64,000 nucleotides of DNA from Helicoverpa zea. Lineage: Eukaryota; Arthropoda; Insecta; Lepidoptera; Noctuidae. Below are positions 7,430-21,097 of the stretch, piece after piece. Under the pieces are notes generated by a model. It saw only the letters and a list, made by a program, of their open reading frames with translations, made no database searches and was not told where the DNA came from. The position numbers were made by a program, and so were the translations under genes. How positions within the stretch are numbered: the stretch's first letter is position 1; each line of letters opens with the position of its first letter. The DNA is taken from the NCBI RefSeq assembly GCF_022581195.2, contig NC_061472.1:5828001-5892000 (forward strand). The letters run 5' to 3'.

Positions 7430-10400
7430 ACCTAATATGTACGCTTTATGAACCGATCTTCCGACCGAGAAAATATTATAAAAACACTTCTTTGAATAAC
7501 TGAACCTCGTTGTCAATTGAACGTAAAATAATTAAGTTAAATTGGAAGCCTTCGACTCGTGAAATACAGAGGCCGGAAATTATTTAATTGGTGTTTGTTT
7601 TACGGCTTTTAAAGATACTTATTTATTCATGTCACAATTATGTGAAGGAATAAGACGTGAATATAGACTGACAATACAGACAGTCTTCTTTACTGAGGTA
7701 TCATTATAACGCCCTGTCCTGCTAAAATATTCAGTGAAACTACAGCCTAAATCTAGTACGAGTCGTCGGTTCTCTGTCTACAATGAAATCGGATTTTACA
7801 AGTAAATAAATAGCATATATTTTAACACACAAAAGTAATGGTGCCACAGCGGTAGGAGCTATATCATACCAGTTGCCAATCCCGTCCAAAAAAAAGCGAG
7901 CCCAGGCCAGGTGCTGATTCCATTATTGTTCAAACCTGACCGAAAACGACAGGTGTTTTGGACCGACACATGTACTCATCCGATCTTTTGGATTCGGCCT
8001 ATAGAGCAGATGGTCGGATGCAAACCGCTTTATACCTTTTTTGTTTGCTTTTGCGTTATTTTTGGGGAGCTGTGTTTACGCTCCAATCCAATTCGGAGTT
8101 ATATGCGAATTCTATTTTGTGGCCGTACGTACCTTTTCGAATGGAATATGCGGAATATTGCAGTAGAAAAAATAGAAAATTGATGATATATTTCTTGGAA
8201 TGTATCAAAATATGAATTACGATATTTGGCTTTAATAATAAGTAACATGTTACAACCAATCAAACATCAAATAAAACAAAATCCTAATATAAGCCATTTC
8301 CCTGAAATTGTTCGACGAATTTTTTCATCTTCCCACTGTTATTGAACGACAACAATCTACTTATACTGAATCGGAACGCGATCTTAAAAACTGCTCTATG
8401 TGACTTGGCAGATAATTTTATTGAATTTCAAATCGAACTGGATTGCAGCTTGAAGCATACCGTCACGTATTATTGCCATGGTCCTTAAGCCTGGGGGATA
8501 GAGTTCATTTTAGGTGGTATTAGTGCATGAGTCAGCATAATAAACATCTGGCCTGCTTTTTACGGTTATGCATCAGGATTTGAGCGCAAAAAGGTCACGC
8601 TTAGTAAAATCAGACGCGACTCCGGCGTTAAGCTGTGAAATTATTTTGTGAGCTCAAAGGTTATCAGTGTAAAGGGTGATTTTCTTTGTCGTGTTCAAGA
8701 TTACAAGTTCAATTTAAAACTAATTCTAGTTTAAGCGTGAACTAAATGGAGCGTAATTTATTTTTTAACACAACTGTCACGATAAGGTTTTACTATTACT
8801 TTTCATAGGTCAAAACTAAAGCTTTACATTTAGTTACGAAATAAAGGTTTAAGATTATTACTAGAGCAATGTGACCTTTACAGATGAAGAAATTCAAAAG
8901 AGTACTGTTCTATAAATATCATAGTACTCCACAATGTATTTAGGACAAAGGGCAACAGCAGTATTCAAACTGGTACACTCACCGGCCAAAAAAACGGAAC
9001 CAGGGACGATAAAACTTAAACAAATTCCTTACAACTAGCAATCGACTTTAAAACCGCTCACGGCACATACAGACGTACAGACTCACCCAAATACCGATAA
9101 TCTGATTCCCATTTCATTTCAACATTAAATAGAGCGTCTGAATCACCCTTTACAAACGGCCAGTATCAATTAAGAGTCGATGGTGTAAATGTGAAATGTA
9201 AATAAGTGTGTTGGAAGTGGGTTACTTCGTTTGGCCGACAGTGTATGAGTTCCGTTATGGGAAGTGGTATTTTTGCCAGTCTGACCACGTGTATTTTTTG
9301 CGGGCCAGTTTTTTTGCTGTTAAGTGTAATTGAGTGGCGTTTTATTTCTATTGAAAGGGCTTTTTTGAGTGATGATAGGTATGCTTGATGGGTGGATTTT
9401 TGCACGGTTTTAAATAGTACAAATATGCTGTAATTCTCAATTTGATCCCACGATAGGAATACCTGTACTACAGGTAATTTTAAGAAGTTTTTTTTTTTTT
9501 TAATACAGTATTTTCTTGGCAGGTATACTAAAAGCGTATAGATTTTAAATGCAGTTTATAAAGGTGATGTAAACTAAAACTAAACATATAAGTAAATTAA
9601 AATCTACTACAGACACCAAACACTGAAACTGAATTACTTCATTCCGACTTATTTAAAAAGAAACCCTCAACTAACCCGAAAGTTCTATTAATAACTACCC
9701 TTAAGCCGCCAAACTAATGTGCTTATGTAAGGCTAGTCCCACAATAACGCGGGTCGGGTTAATGTCACGACACACCCTTGGCCATTGTCCCTTCTGAATA
9801 ATGCCGTCCAGTGTGCTTCTGACCTTACATATATACGAGCTAAAAGGTGAACCCCACATTGAGAGGTTCACAATACTGTTATTTGAGGTTTGCCGATTTT
9901 TGACACACAAAAGGGCTCGATTTGAAAATCGTTTTTGATTAAATGCGAACCGAGGTGAAATGTCAAGTGTACTTTTCAATTTATCGACGATACATCGGTG
10001 GAAAAGATTTTTGGTACGTTAAGTTGGTTGCGAAGCCTTCGGTTATTCAAATGTATGTAGGCAAAACATCTTTTTTAAAAGGATGATCAGTACATTTCAG
10101 TAAATGTACTTCAAAAATTCTCAATAAATCCATAACATTATATTTACAGAAAAATCAACTTTTAGTATTTTGTCTCTTGTTAAAAAAAAAAACTGAAAAA
10201 AAAGACTTTATAGTACCCACAAAGCAGGCTTCTAAAAACTAAACCAAACACGTTGCAATCTTAACTTATACATAGTGTTACCAACTTTGCAACCATCTTG
10301 TCGGTATGTGGGTCAAACACTAGTTGTAAATCGGTCTGAACCACTTTATTGGTGGAAGTTCAGACAAAAACTCTGGTTCATGACCTAGACCGGTGGAAGT

Positions 10401-11015
10401 TAATTGTTTAGCTTGAAAACTTAATGCGGTTTTGTGGTTGTAAGTAAGAAAGTTGATTAATATAGTGTGCTGGTGGTAATGGTAGAAGGTGAAGTATGTT
10501 TGTGGTAATGCTACATAGAGGAGAAACAGGAGTATAATGCTATAGGAGCCTAGTGCTAAGCGTCCCCCGACTTGGATTCGGGTCGTAAGGCAACTTTAAG
10601 ACCAAAGTCGACAACATACATCGAAAATTGACCGTAAAAAAATCTATGTGAACAGTTGTTTTAGCAAAACTGAAGTTTATTTTGTCGGCATACTTAGTCC
10701 GAAAATAGATAGATGTCGCCATATTGATAACAAAAAGCAAAACTGAACTTTTCTCTGAATCAGCTGTTACGTTGACTGTTTAAATCTCAATCACTCAATT
10801 AAAGAAAAAAATATACAAAGTCATTTCCACTGACACAACTCCTAAAATATAAACAAATTAACTACGAGTATTATGACTAACATCCAATCGTTTGTGGATA
10901 TTAGTTTGTTAAATATTTACTTTATGATTTGTGTCACATGACTGACGGCCTGGCAGTAAGCCAATCTGTATTTAACTAAAGTCAGCTCATAACTTAAACA
11001 AATATTTTAGTCAAT
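7430..11015. other. Unassigned, no gene seen
   Basis: About 3.6 kb of AT-rich DNA. Open frames (up to about 92 residues) lack recognisable domains or splice context and mostly overlap others. No RNA gene, tandem repeat or inverted repeat was recognised. Confidence 0.35.
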
Positions 11016-11098
11016 ACTAGCTTCCACCCGCAGTTTCACCCACGTCAAGAGGAAACTACTTCCTGTACCCGGATGGGGATAAAAAGATGATAGAAATG
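11016..11098 (-). mobile_element. Helitron-like repeat fragment
   Basis: Begins on the plus strand with ACTAGCTTCCACCCGCAGTT, followed by a body that resembles the copy at 22921-23098. In reverse complement it ends in GCTAGT, the CTAG-type 3' end of Helitrons that insert between A and T. Other end not defined. The class is inferred. Confidence 0.5.
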
Positions 11099-13262
11099 GA
11101 AGTATTCTCATTGTCTTTGTTTGACTTGGCGACTCGGCCACTACTGAGCGCTCCCGAGCTTACGCATACAAAGATACTGTGTATGTATGTGCATTTATAA
11201 ACTCAAGTAGGTACTTATGGCTCACCCGTTGTCGTCAATTAAGATATCTTAGACCCAATTGTACCATTTAGCCACCAACCAAACTTTAACTAGCCGTATA
11301 CTTGCCGCCCATTTATCAAATCGGCGATTTTGTCAACAGAAAATGTTTCGACTATAGTTAAATGGTGGAATTCACCGTAAGTATATAAAATATTTCGAAG
11401 ATACAAATAGGTGTTATCAAAAACATTTACTTACTCCACTTCTTATTGGACATAAAAATGCACAATTTCACGTACCGAAGTCAAATATTGAATAAGTTGT
11501 GGTATCGTCTCACCCTAGAAGCAAACTGGGGTCAGGGAACTGAGATAAGGATTCAATAACCTTACCCTATCGTTTATGCAAATATGTGGGCAATCGGAAC
11601 TTTACCGCCTGTCCCCGTATTGATAAAACTGTCTACTTTCTATCAGTTTTTGATAAGAGGTACTATTAAGTTATGGTTGCCACACTTTAGCTAAAAGTTT
11701 TCGTGATTGTTGAAAATGTGGTAAATATTGCAAACTTTCGGCTTATGGACGTCAAACTTTCAATATGTTATAGAATATTCGTAGACGTATTTCTAGTAAT
11801 AAAAAAAATGGTAATGGCATAATTAAATGGTACCATCTTCAAGTCACCAAATTCAATTGAAAAGTAAACTTTTATCCAATCTGGCTCTATGCCCAAAGAA
11901 AACATACACCACAATTACACTTGCGGCCACAAATAAGTAGGCACACACAACAAATATTCCAATGAAACTTCATCCCAGCTTCAATAAACACGACACACAT
12001 TACAGATTATACCATGAGAAACTAGTGTTCCAATACAAAGACTATATTGTACTAACATACGAGTAAGCAATTAAGATATATTAGAACCAGATCACGTAGT
12101 ACAAGGATATACTCGTTATAGTGATAAATATCATTGCTGCTACACACGTCTTAAAACTTTAGATAATATTCGACTTGACTTAATATGTGTTGTTCTGTTA
12201 TCAATGTTGTACACAAAATTGACATTTTCAATAAGTACAATATGCAATCGAGACTAAATCGAAATGATATTTGTAAGTCCAGTTTTTTTTTTTTTAATTA
12301 AAAAAGTACTCCCACTTCGTATAACCAACAATATTCTGAGTCACACAATTGAAACATTTCACAGGTTTTTATAATATTTGCATTTGACATATTCCTCTCT
12401 ACAAATATTTACCAAGTGACCTCTTTTGTCGGGCATGCTGTGTTTATCCTCAAACCACGAACAAGTTTAACTTAATTTGAAAATCAAAACATTTAAATGT
12501 TACTTTTAAAGTGCTCGCCAGTGTACACTAATTCCCAATTTCGTGTTATTAAAACGGATGATTCAACTAAAGTACACTTGGAGCAAGTTTAAATAATTTT
12601 GAGAAACAATAAAATTAAATAACTCGCGTAACACGATTTTCTGAAATAAGCCTTTTATTTGTAACTGTAATTGGGATGAAATTTGAAATTATTCATAAAC
12701 TAAGTAGTACTTACTTTGTACTTAAGACTATTCTGAATAATACTAGGTTATACTAACACAAAGTTTAGTTTCAATTTTTTTTAGATTTATCATAGCTTTT
12801 AATGGACTAATTTTGGTAAGTAGTAAGGTACATAGTTCTAACCTATCGAATCATATTCCATGTATCTTGCTATTTAGAATCCCCATGCAACTGGCCATCA
12901 CTTTCAAATTACTAGAAAAATTGATAAAGGGTAAAATTTAAATTTCATACATAAACCTAGTAATTAATAATAATGTCAGTAGACCCAAAAAACCCAAGCT
13001 TATGTAATTAAATACACATTTCTCAGGTACAAAATAAAATATAGGCTCAAAAATATAATCTCGCAAGATAACACGGATAATGCCCGCATGTTAAAGTTCA
13101 ACATGGCCGACGAACTGTAATATCGAGTACATTCGATCGAGCCGGCATCATTCCCATGACTGATCCGATTAACCCATACTCCACATTCATATTAAACCAT
13201 GAATACATCTGAATCTCCGTGCTGTATTATAATTTCTCAAAATCATACGTTATTAATAAAAA
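11099..13262. other. Unassigned, no gene seen
   Basis: AT-rich DNA with homopolymer runs (for example T12 near 12281). No repeat family or gene was recognised. Confidence 0.35.
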
Positions 13263-13593
13263 AACTCGTGGTGGCCTAACCAACCTCTCAGGTATGAATA
13301 GGTATATGGGCGTGCACTTGGAGAGGCCTATGTCCAGCAGTGGACTGCGATAGGCTGATGATGATGACGATGGGTTCGATTCCAGGTCAGGCAAGTACCA
13401 ATGTCCCTTTTCTAAGTCTATATGTACTTTCTAGGTACCTATATCAGTAAGTCTGAAAACCAGTCTTATCAGGGGGTATTGGGTTGCCTGGGTAACTGTG
13501 TTGAGGAGGTCAGATAGGCAGTCGCTTCATCCTGTAATCCTGTTAGACTGGTAGCCGACACCAATATAGTTAGGAAAAGTCTTGGGAGATGTC
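13263..13593 (+). mobile_element. tRNA-derived SINE (family B), split by an RTE tail
   Basis: The head (CTCGTGGTGGCCTAA, CCAACCTCTCAGGTATGA) ends at 13310 and resumes at 13370 with the B box GGTTCGATTCC and the body motif AGGTCAGGCAAGTACCAATG. The later segment (GGGTTGCCTGGGTAACTG, GTTGAGGAGGTCAGATAG) matches the copies at 17095, 58206 and 60254. Part of the body present in the 58206 copy is missing here. The RTE insertion at 13311-13369 lies between the Pol III boxes, so this copy should be silent. Confidence 0.8.
13311..13369 (+). mobile_element. RTE-type LINE, 59-bp 3' end, inside a SINE
   Basis: Carries the same terminal codons (GEAYVQQWTAIG, stop) and TGATGATGATGA tail as the other copies. 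A candidate 5-bp duplication, ATGGG, lies at 13306-13310 and 13370-13374. Its position between the two halves of a SINE head shows the order of insertion. Confidence 0.8.
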
Positions 13594-13851
13594 AAGCATA
13601 AGTTATTTTCCTGGAACATCTAGAAATATGTACCTACTATTCGTTTTCAAAGAAAACATACATACTACGTATTCTTTGAAAGTTAGACTTGACAGTTCCA
13701 GGAAGACAGACTTGTTGGGCAAAAGTGTAACTAGGCTTGAGAGGTTACGACTTCGTGTCTTGTATTCTTATCGTATTTATTACTACCTCTATATGTTTCA
13801 CGCAGTAAACTACGTATTGTACCCGGATTAAAACATAACCTTTGTGTCCTA

Positions 13852-13930
13852 GGGATAGTAGTTTCAGGATCGGTTTAGTGGTTTCAGAACCTTTACAAAC
13901 AAACCAACAAAATTTTATTCCACATAAGTA
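13852..13930 (-). mobile_element. Helitron-like repeat fragment
   Basis: AGTTTCAGGATCGGTTTAGT followed by ACAAACAAACCAACAAAATTTTATT and a degenerate terminus resembles the terminal third of the copy at 22921-23098. The CTAG end is not present. Partial copy, class inferred. Confidence 0.4.
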
Positions 13931-16900
13931 TAGAATACGAATCTAGATTAAATTATTCTAGGTAGTTACAAACCGTCACTGACAAAGGACTTAAATCTAA
14001 TCCTATAGATTTTACGTCAGGAGGTTTTCAAAACCCCTCAAATATTGATGTTGTCCTGTAAAAGTCACTCGAACTTCTGAATGACGAACAAAAACTTTGA
14101 TTTACGATTGGCTCGCTTGATTTATGCTCTTTGCGTTCTCTGAATTGAATATATAATGTTCAGGCAGCCAGGCATTGCCGCCTTGTAATCCGAAGTTATC
14201 TATTAGGGGCTGAAATATGCTGTTTTCCATGAAATTTTAAGCGGGTCCCGAGACTTTACCTTTAACTTGGCCGCACTTGGATTACGAGCCGTCGTTAAAA
14301 ATGTTTTTAGATTACGCAGAATGTTCTCGGGACTGTATTTAGTTATTATTTTTTGTTTTTATTATTCTGTTTGTATTTCGGAAGTTTTTTTGCGATCTCT
14401 TTTGTTGATAATTGATAAGCTTACACATGTATTTGTGTTTTAGAAATTTCGCAATAAAATATTATAAAAGCTTTGCAGATACTAAGTCTATTAACTACTT
14501 GCACTGATGCTTGAATGGTAACATGCCAGTTCAAGTGAAAATTGAAGAAGAAAACAAGATTAAAACTACTTTAACTTTAATTTCTTCAGTTCTAACAACA
14601 AACTAGAAAACAGCTTGAAAACCAAACAACTAATTATAGGATTGCAAGAGGCTAACAAAACAAATACATTCAATCTATCACAATCTTCAAGTTTCTTGAG
14701 AAACTTCAGCAAAAACAAAACGAAAAACCTAGTGGAAGAGCTAAGTAGACCAAGACAAGGCAAATTGAAGCGGTTTAGGAGATTAAACTCAACTCCGCTA
14801 CGATAACGGGTTAAAAACGGACGACGAGGGGTTAAGACCGAAGCATTATAAGATCAGGAATGTAATTAAAATTTTTCATAAGATATAATATTGACTTGTT
14901 TATTCTAAAGCCGAGAATTTTGAAAGAATGAAGACGTCCCCAAACTTTTTTCCTAAGACGACAATATTTTAATCAATGGCTCAAAAATTTCCTTCTAATT
15001 TTACTTGAGTTAATTAAGTTACTGGGACGGTGTTTTTGTTTATCATTGTTTCGCGAAGTACCAAATATTGTTTGTTTGTTTACCGAAAGTTTGTTCCTAA
15101 CATAAAACTGGCTAAACAAAGTTGTACGTATATAGTTTAATATTTCACTCAAACATGACAGAGAGAGCGTATTTTTTATTAGAAAATGTATCATGCGAAT
15201 ACTATTACGGAAGGTTTAAATTGCGGAGTCAAACTAAAACAAAAACTTCGTGAATCCCAGCAGAGAAATATTAAAGGGTTTCGTTTCAACACACCAGCTA
15301 TGGAACCCGAAAAAACCAGATGAAATTCCACAAGATTGAATGATTTATTCCTGACGGTGCCTTATAAAGGAACGTATTTTTATTTGTCGTAAAGGAATTT
15401 ATGTTTGCTTCGATACTAGGCCTTCCCTGCCCATAGCGGACTCAATCTTGATACCCAATAAACCCAATCTTTATATTGTGAGAACGTTACCTTTGCAATG
15501 GAGGTGTTTTCAATTTTGTCGTGAAAAATAAGTGGAGCCCGTATGGCAGGGAATTTAATAAAGGCAGGGTAATATCACGTTGGGAAGATCTCAGCGAAAT
15601 TGAAAATTAAGAACCACTTTGAACTTACCACGTTCTACGATTTTTTTAGGCGTGTCGTGTTACTTTTTATTTCACCTCTAACTTTTTTTGCAAATTGACT
15701 ATAATATTCCAGTTTAGTATAGTTTTTTAATCAGGAGAAAATGTCAAAAGTTTTCAGCCTGCAACTTTGGTTCTAGTTTGAAAGTCAGACATCAATGTTA
15801 GAACAATAGGCTGATTTGTGTTAATGATGTTCAAATTTGACGAGTTTTCTTTGTTATTTTGTTAAACAATACTTAGGTAGCGATTATTACGAAACTAAAG
15901 TCATTCCATTACTATGTAATAAAATCAAATAAAAAATGGGCATACTTTTATGCTCTTCAGAGAAAACTGAGGCAACTTTCATTTCTATTTTATTAAACTC
16001 AACTTTCATTTATATTTTATTAAACAGATGGCAAAAGAAAACTTTCAGTCTACCTATCAATATTTTCATGATCTTCAAAAATTTTATCAATAAAATCACT
16101 AAACTCATAAGGGTCTTTATACTGAACTAAAGTTAATTTAACTATAACAGTCTATTGAACCTCATATACTCATAAACAAAGGCCACGAAATATATTAACT
16201 CCTAGGTCCTCTAGCGAAGTAATAAATCTTCAAAAGGCTTTATTAAAACTACACTGACTTTATGTTGTTATGAAATAATATGGTGCCACTTAATTTCAAA
16301 AACTTTGATGAACACTTTTATTAACTTAGTACAGCAACTAAATAAAAATGAACTTACTTATTAATATTTATAGGTGCAAGAGTCAGTTTGGATTATCAGT
16401 TTACTGGCAACACCTTAAAAGTTTAACTCTTACCTAGTTACCATTTCTTAGGAATGACGGATTGCAAACATTTCCGTTAACATACTTACATAAAAATTAC
16501 ATTTCAGTTTTGAGAACCTCCCCTTTTGGGAAGATATCATAAAGCTACTTATACTGCGAGACCACTACACTGATATTAATGTTTTAATATAGAGAGACTG
16601 GTTTGATCTAGATTCTATGAGATATTTTTTTAATAAAAACTAAATTATTACATGGCTCTTAATTTTTCTAGGACCTAATTCAATTTAAGGAGGAATGAAG
16701 TCATATTATAATTTATGACAAGCCTCCATCAAATGTGGAAGTAATCTTATTAGTTATTTAAAAATATGAAACTTTTTATTTAATTTCTATACCTACATCT
16801 TATTATAATCATAACTTTTCCCATATGAATCTATCCAATTAATGGTTATAAAAATGCCTCCATTTTTCTTCCAAAAAATATAATTGACAAGTTTGACCTC

Positions 16901-17085
16901 CAAGCTACGTGAGACCCCACAATACCAAGCACAGACTGACAAATAAAAAATATACCACATAACAGTTACGGTTTCTTATATCAAACCAACACTAACAGTA
17001 TAACGAGAACCGGAACCCCGTGAGATACAAACACCATATAAATAAAAACGACTCATTTTATCTGTACACCATCCAATGAACGCTA
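13931..17085. other. Unassigned, no gene seen
   Basis: AT-rich DNA. Short frames around 14566-14806 overlap on both strands and 15936-16130 is low-complexity AT coding; none has a recognisable domain. No RNA gene was seen. Confidence 0.35.
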
Positions 17086-17094
17086 AAGTCAATA

Positions 17095-17327
17095 TCATCA
17101 TCCGCCGAGCCTTTTTCCCGACTATTTTGGGGTCGGCTTCCAATCTAACCGTGTGCAAGTAAGTACCAGTGTGTTATGCGACTGCCGATCTGACCTCCTC
17201 AACCCAGTTACCCGAGCAACCCAATATCCCTTGGTAAGACTGGTTGTCAGACTACCCGTAACGATTGCCAAAGATGTTCAATGACAGCCGAGACCTACAG
17301 TTTATCGTGCTACCCGTAAACAAAGCT
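17095..17327 (-). mobile_element. 5'-truncated SINE (family B)
   Basis: On the plus strand it reads from the tail (ATCATCATCCGCCGAGCC, GGGGTCGGCTTCCAATCTAA) through TGACCTCCTCAACCCAGTTA to TTCAATGACAGCCG, matching 58206-58596 but lacking the tRNA head. Perfect 9-bp duplication AAGTCAATA at 17086-17094 and 17328-17336. Confidence 0.85.
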
Positions 17328-17336
17328 AAGTCAATA

Positions 17337-20300
17337 CTGGTTGGAAGTATTATGTTAAAGCAGCAATGGAAAGCGATGTGGCAAAATTGTCCAGTTTGCC
17401 AAATACAGGGGGTTATAATAAGAGTTTCTTGGAAGTGACAATAACACAACGTTGTTTTATGTCGGAGGTACAATCACGTTGAAAGTTGATAAGGGGATAA
17501 TGTTAAGGTGTGAAGAGATTTTGATTGGTACAGGTGTGCGCGAGAGTGATGTGTTTAGTTCTTTTCTGTAACTGTTTTTTGAAATGGTCATTTGTCTTTG
17601 ACACCGACTTCTCACTGTATTTTTAGTTGAATGAGTAGTATGTTTGAAGTGTACAGAATTTTATGAAGCATTTATTTTATTTAGAGAACAATCATGACTA
17701 CAGCACACAAAGCAATTAATAAAATGGCAGAAACATACAACAGTGTCATTTTATTTACTAGCTCTACAGTTAGGTCAAGCGTGTTTTATACGAAAAACGT
17801 TCAATGTTTGATAGTCATCATAAAATAAATACGTACGTATATTAACTTATTGTGTCCCATCACATTCAGCAATAGTAGTATTTTATATTTATTTTTCACC
17901 CGTGGGAATTACTTCGCACACTCAGGTAAAAAATTGCCTTCCTCAATTATTTTCAAATCTGATTGCTTATTTCTGAGTGAGTTAGTCTAGTCTGTTTTAC
18001 ATATAGCATAGTATAAACGATATAAAACATCTTCCATGACTAACACTGACCTTCAATAATACCAATCAATATTAGTTCTTAACTGTTTTCATCACCATTC
18101 ACTAATATCAAGTGACACTAATATAAATACAGCTTAAAGTGCTAAATGGAATAAGCATAACTCTTCCAGCGATCTATCAAGCGCTTCACATCCAAACATG
18201 TCAAAACATATCCCAAACTAAATTTGTTTATACGCTTCACTTATAGCAAATACATACTTTATTTGTTCACCAACATACTGCAAGATTGATGACATGCACA
18301 AGACATTAGAAGTTATTTTCGACTGTATTGTCAAAAGTATAAGGTTGATATTGCAATGCTTAGTTAGTGTTAAGTGTCATCAAGTTGCAGTCGCCACAAA
18401 TGATGCACTTAACAGTATTGCTAGTCAAATTTGTTGTTTTACCGCAACATACAAGTACGTTAATTGATTCTGTGGGTATAATGGATTGCCTGCTAATGCG
18501 AAAAAAATATTGTTACATAGTTAGCCAGCAGTGTATAACCGTTAATGGATGACTTTTGCACATCCACGAGGTTTTTTTGCCGGTAATGCCCCCGTTTTTA
18601 TGAGCTCAAATGTAATATCGCAAAATTTATGTTAGTATTTAATTGAGTTTTATTTCGAGTTGCGATGTCTCTTTTTTAGCTTCAAAAATATGACTGCAGC
18701 AATTTTTGTTTGGAGGACTTTAAAGTTGAAATAACATAACTTTTGTTTTAGCTGTACTAGTTTGTAAATTAATAATATTTGTGCATGTAATCCTATTATT
18801 ACAAATAATGTGGTATCATTTTAACTTTTCGCATTTGTTAGTTTTCTTGCCCAACAGTACCAATCTTAGTAAACAGTTTATATTAATTTATCCGTAACAT
18901 CGTTAGTGTGTTAGTATGTCGCACCAATCTCTCAAGCTACCTCTAAAGTGCTTCAGGAGAAGTCCACCACAAGCTGTTTCAGGAAATTGTGAAACAAAAC
19001 GTGACCCATTCACAGATGAGTGAATCCGAGATCGAAAGCAAATATATCGAACATGAAAACTCACCACAAAATGTACAACACTATTCAAGATAAATTAAAC
19101 AACAGTTTCAGAAATGTTACAAGTCAAAAATAATTACATCAAAAATGTAGTTCTTCGCAACGAAACCATATCAAACCGAACCATGACAATTTTAATTAAT
19201 CAGAGCACCTATAAGCCGATTGGTCTTCATACAAAATAATCATTCATCATTATTTATATAATTTACCAAATGCATTTTGTTTTATTCCGTAACTGCGCAC
19301 GCGAGCTATAAATATTCATTTTCGAAATGACTGGGGTGACGGCGACCCTCGATTTTTATAATGATGACGTGTTACCTTATGTAAATTTGACGAGAATAGG
19401 TAACAAGCCTACAACACCTATGAGGGAAAGTGTGTAATTACACTTCATGCGAACACCGCTCAGTGTGGGGCATTTTCACTATGCTTAATCATACTTTCAA
19501 ACGTGTATCAACGACTTTTTAATAATAGTACACCGCTAAAGCTCTTAATCAAGAACTTATTTTATAGTACTTGTAATACTACCTCTGTGTCCTTTGCGTT
19601 TTTCGAATTCAGGTCTTTACCGACGACCTCTATACGGATTAGTATTATTTCGCAGTCCGAACACGGATTATACAGTACTTTGCCATTAAAGCAGAACTTT
19701 TATAACAAGAGACTTGGGCTAAAAAGGGAACAGCATACGTTGGTATCGCAGTACGCCATCCATTTAGCGAATTGTGGCATAAAGCTGCAGACACACGACA
19801 TACATTCATCAATCACTCCGGGACACTTTTATACGCTCGACACACTCAGCTGTGACAATGCGAGAAGGTTTTTTTAAGAGCCCGAGGTTTTTTCTACTTA
19901 TTTTTTGTTTGTAAAAGACCCTAAGTGTAAACCTGTGTTAGTGGCGTGGGCTTGCGCTATTCCTGCATATTATTTTGGCAGAATATTTCATTTTAATTAG
20001 CGGCTTTATATTTGACATTCTGAAAGGTCACTGTTCTGCTTATGACACTGCAGTCAAGTTACGGACTTATTCATTAACATTTCTAAACTTGCACTTAAAA
20101 ACTGCGATAAAACTTTCCTTGCAAGTCGGTTTAAGTTAAACTACTATGTATCTTAAAGATCTTGGACCATATAATTTGCAATACAATCTACACAAGTACA
20201 TACTCGAAACATAACCTATTACCACGTATAGACTAGGTGCGTCACATAGTCCAGTATACCACTTAGAGGCAAGTAAAGCGTATGATTGCGGCCCTCAGCA

Positions 20301-20924
20301 GGTAAATCCATTACGTCCCAGCAAAGTGGTCGACAATCACCCTTATTATGGATCACTATGCGTTGGTATGGACGCCATATCATTTTATAATACGACCTAA
20401 AAGCTTATGCGAATATACGAAATATATTTTATATGGCAGTCAATGTACGAAAGCCATTTTTTGCGTAGAGTAAGATGTCTAGATGACTAAGGTTCCAACA
20501 GTGAAAGAATTTCGGACTCGAATGGATGACGTAATTTCCGGATTCCCAGACCGTTACGAGTCCCAAGCATATTTTAATCCCAACTCTAATTAATGGCTTT
20601 ATTAGGATACAACCGTTGTATGTTTTACGGAGCTTAATTTTTCACGAGCAACATCATAAATTTTAAAATATTAAAAAGATTATGCGAACAAATCCTTGCA
20701 CCTAAAATCGGGACCCCTATCATTGAATTTATCAAAACCCTTATTACAAATGAGATTCGGGACCGGTCGCTACATAATCCTTGTTCTATCCCTAGCCCTT
20801 TTAACGTAAGGGAAGTAAAATTAAGCCAGTAAAGGGCTTCATATAGAGATCAAAATTCTAATCCTTCAATTCTAATGAAAAATATTTGCCGCTGACAGTT
20901 CTTAACGAACTTTGTGGATTAATT
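17337..20924. other. Unassigned, no supported gene
   Basis: AT-rich DNA. An open frame at 19503-19877 (124 residues, +) is among the longest in the window; it has no recognised domain, no clear promoter and is rich in codons expected by chance, so it is not called. A TATA-like CTATAAATA near 19306 is isolated. Confidence 0.35.
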
Positions 20925-21097
20925 AATCTATAATAATATAGATATTAAATAAAGCTGAAGAGTTGGTTTGCTTGAATGCGTCAATCTCAGGACCAACTAG
21001 ACCAATTTGATAAACTATTTCATTATTAGCAAGCCTATATATCGTGCGGTTTCAGTTCCCATGGGGCGAGGGTGAAACTGGTGGAGGAAGCTAGTTA
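20925..21097 (+). mobile_element. Helitron-like repeat
   Basis: Starts near TATAGATATTAAATAAAGCT and TGAAGAGTTGGTTTGCTTGA, continues with a CCAATTTGATAAACTATTTC stretch and ends in GGAAGCTAGT at 21094. This order and the CTAG end match the other Helitron-like pieces in the window (51185-51392, reverse of 22921-23098). Class inferred. Confidence 0.55.

Noticed and set aside
13370..13400. tRNA gene suggested by GGTTCGATTCC
   Set aside because: This is the B box of a SINE head; no cloverleaf can be completed, and the same block occurs in the other SINE copies.
19503..19877. 124-residue open frame as a gene
   Set aside because: No recognised domain, no splice context, no matching promoter; length is not surprising in 64 kb.
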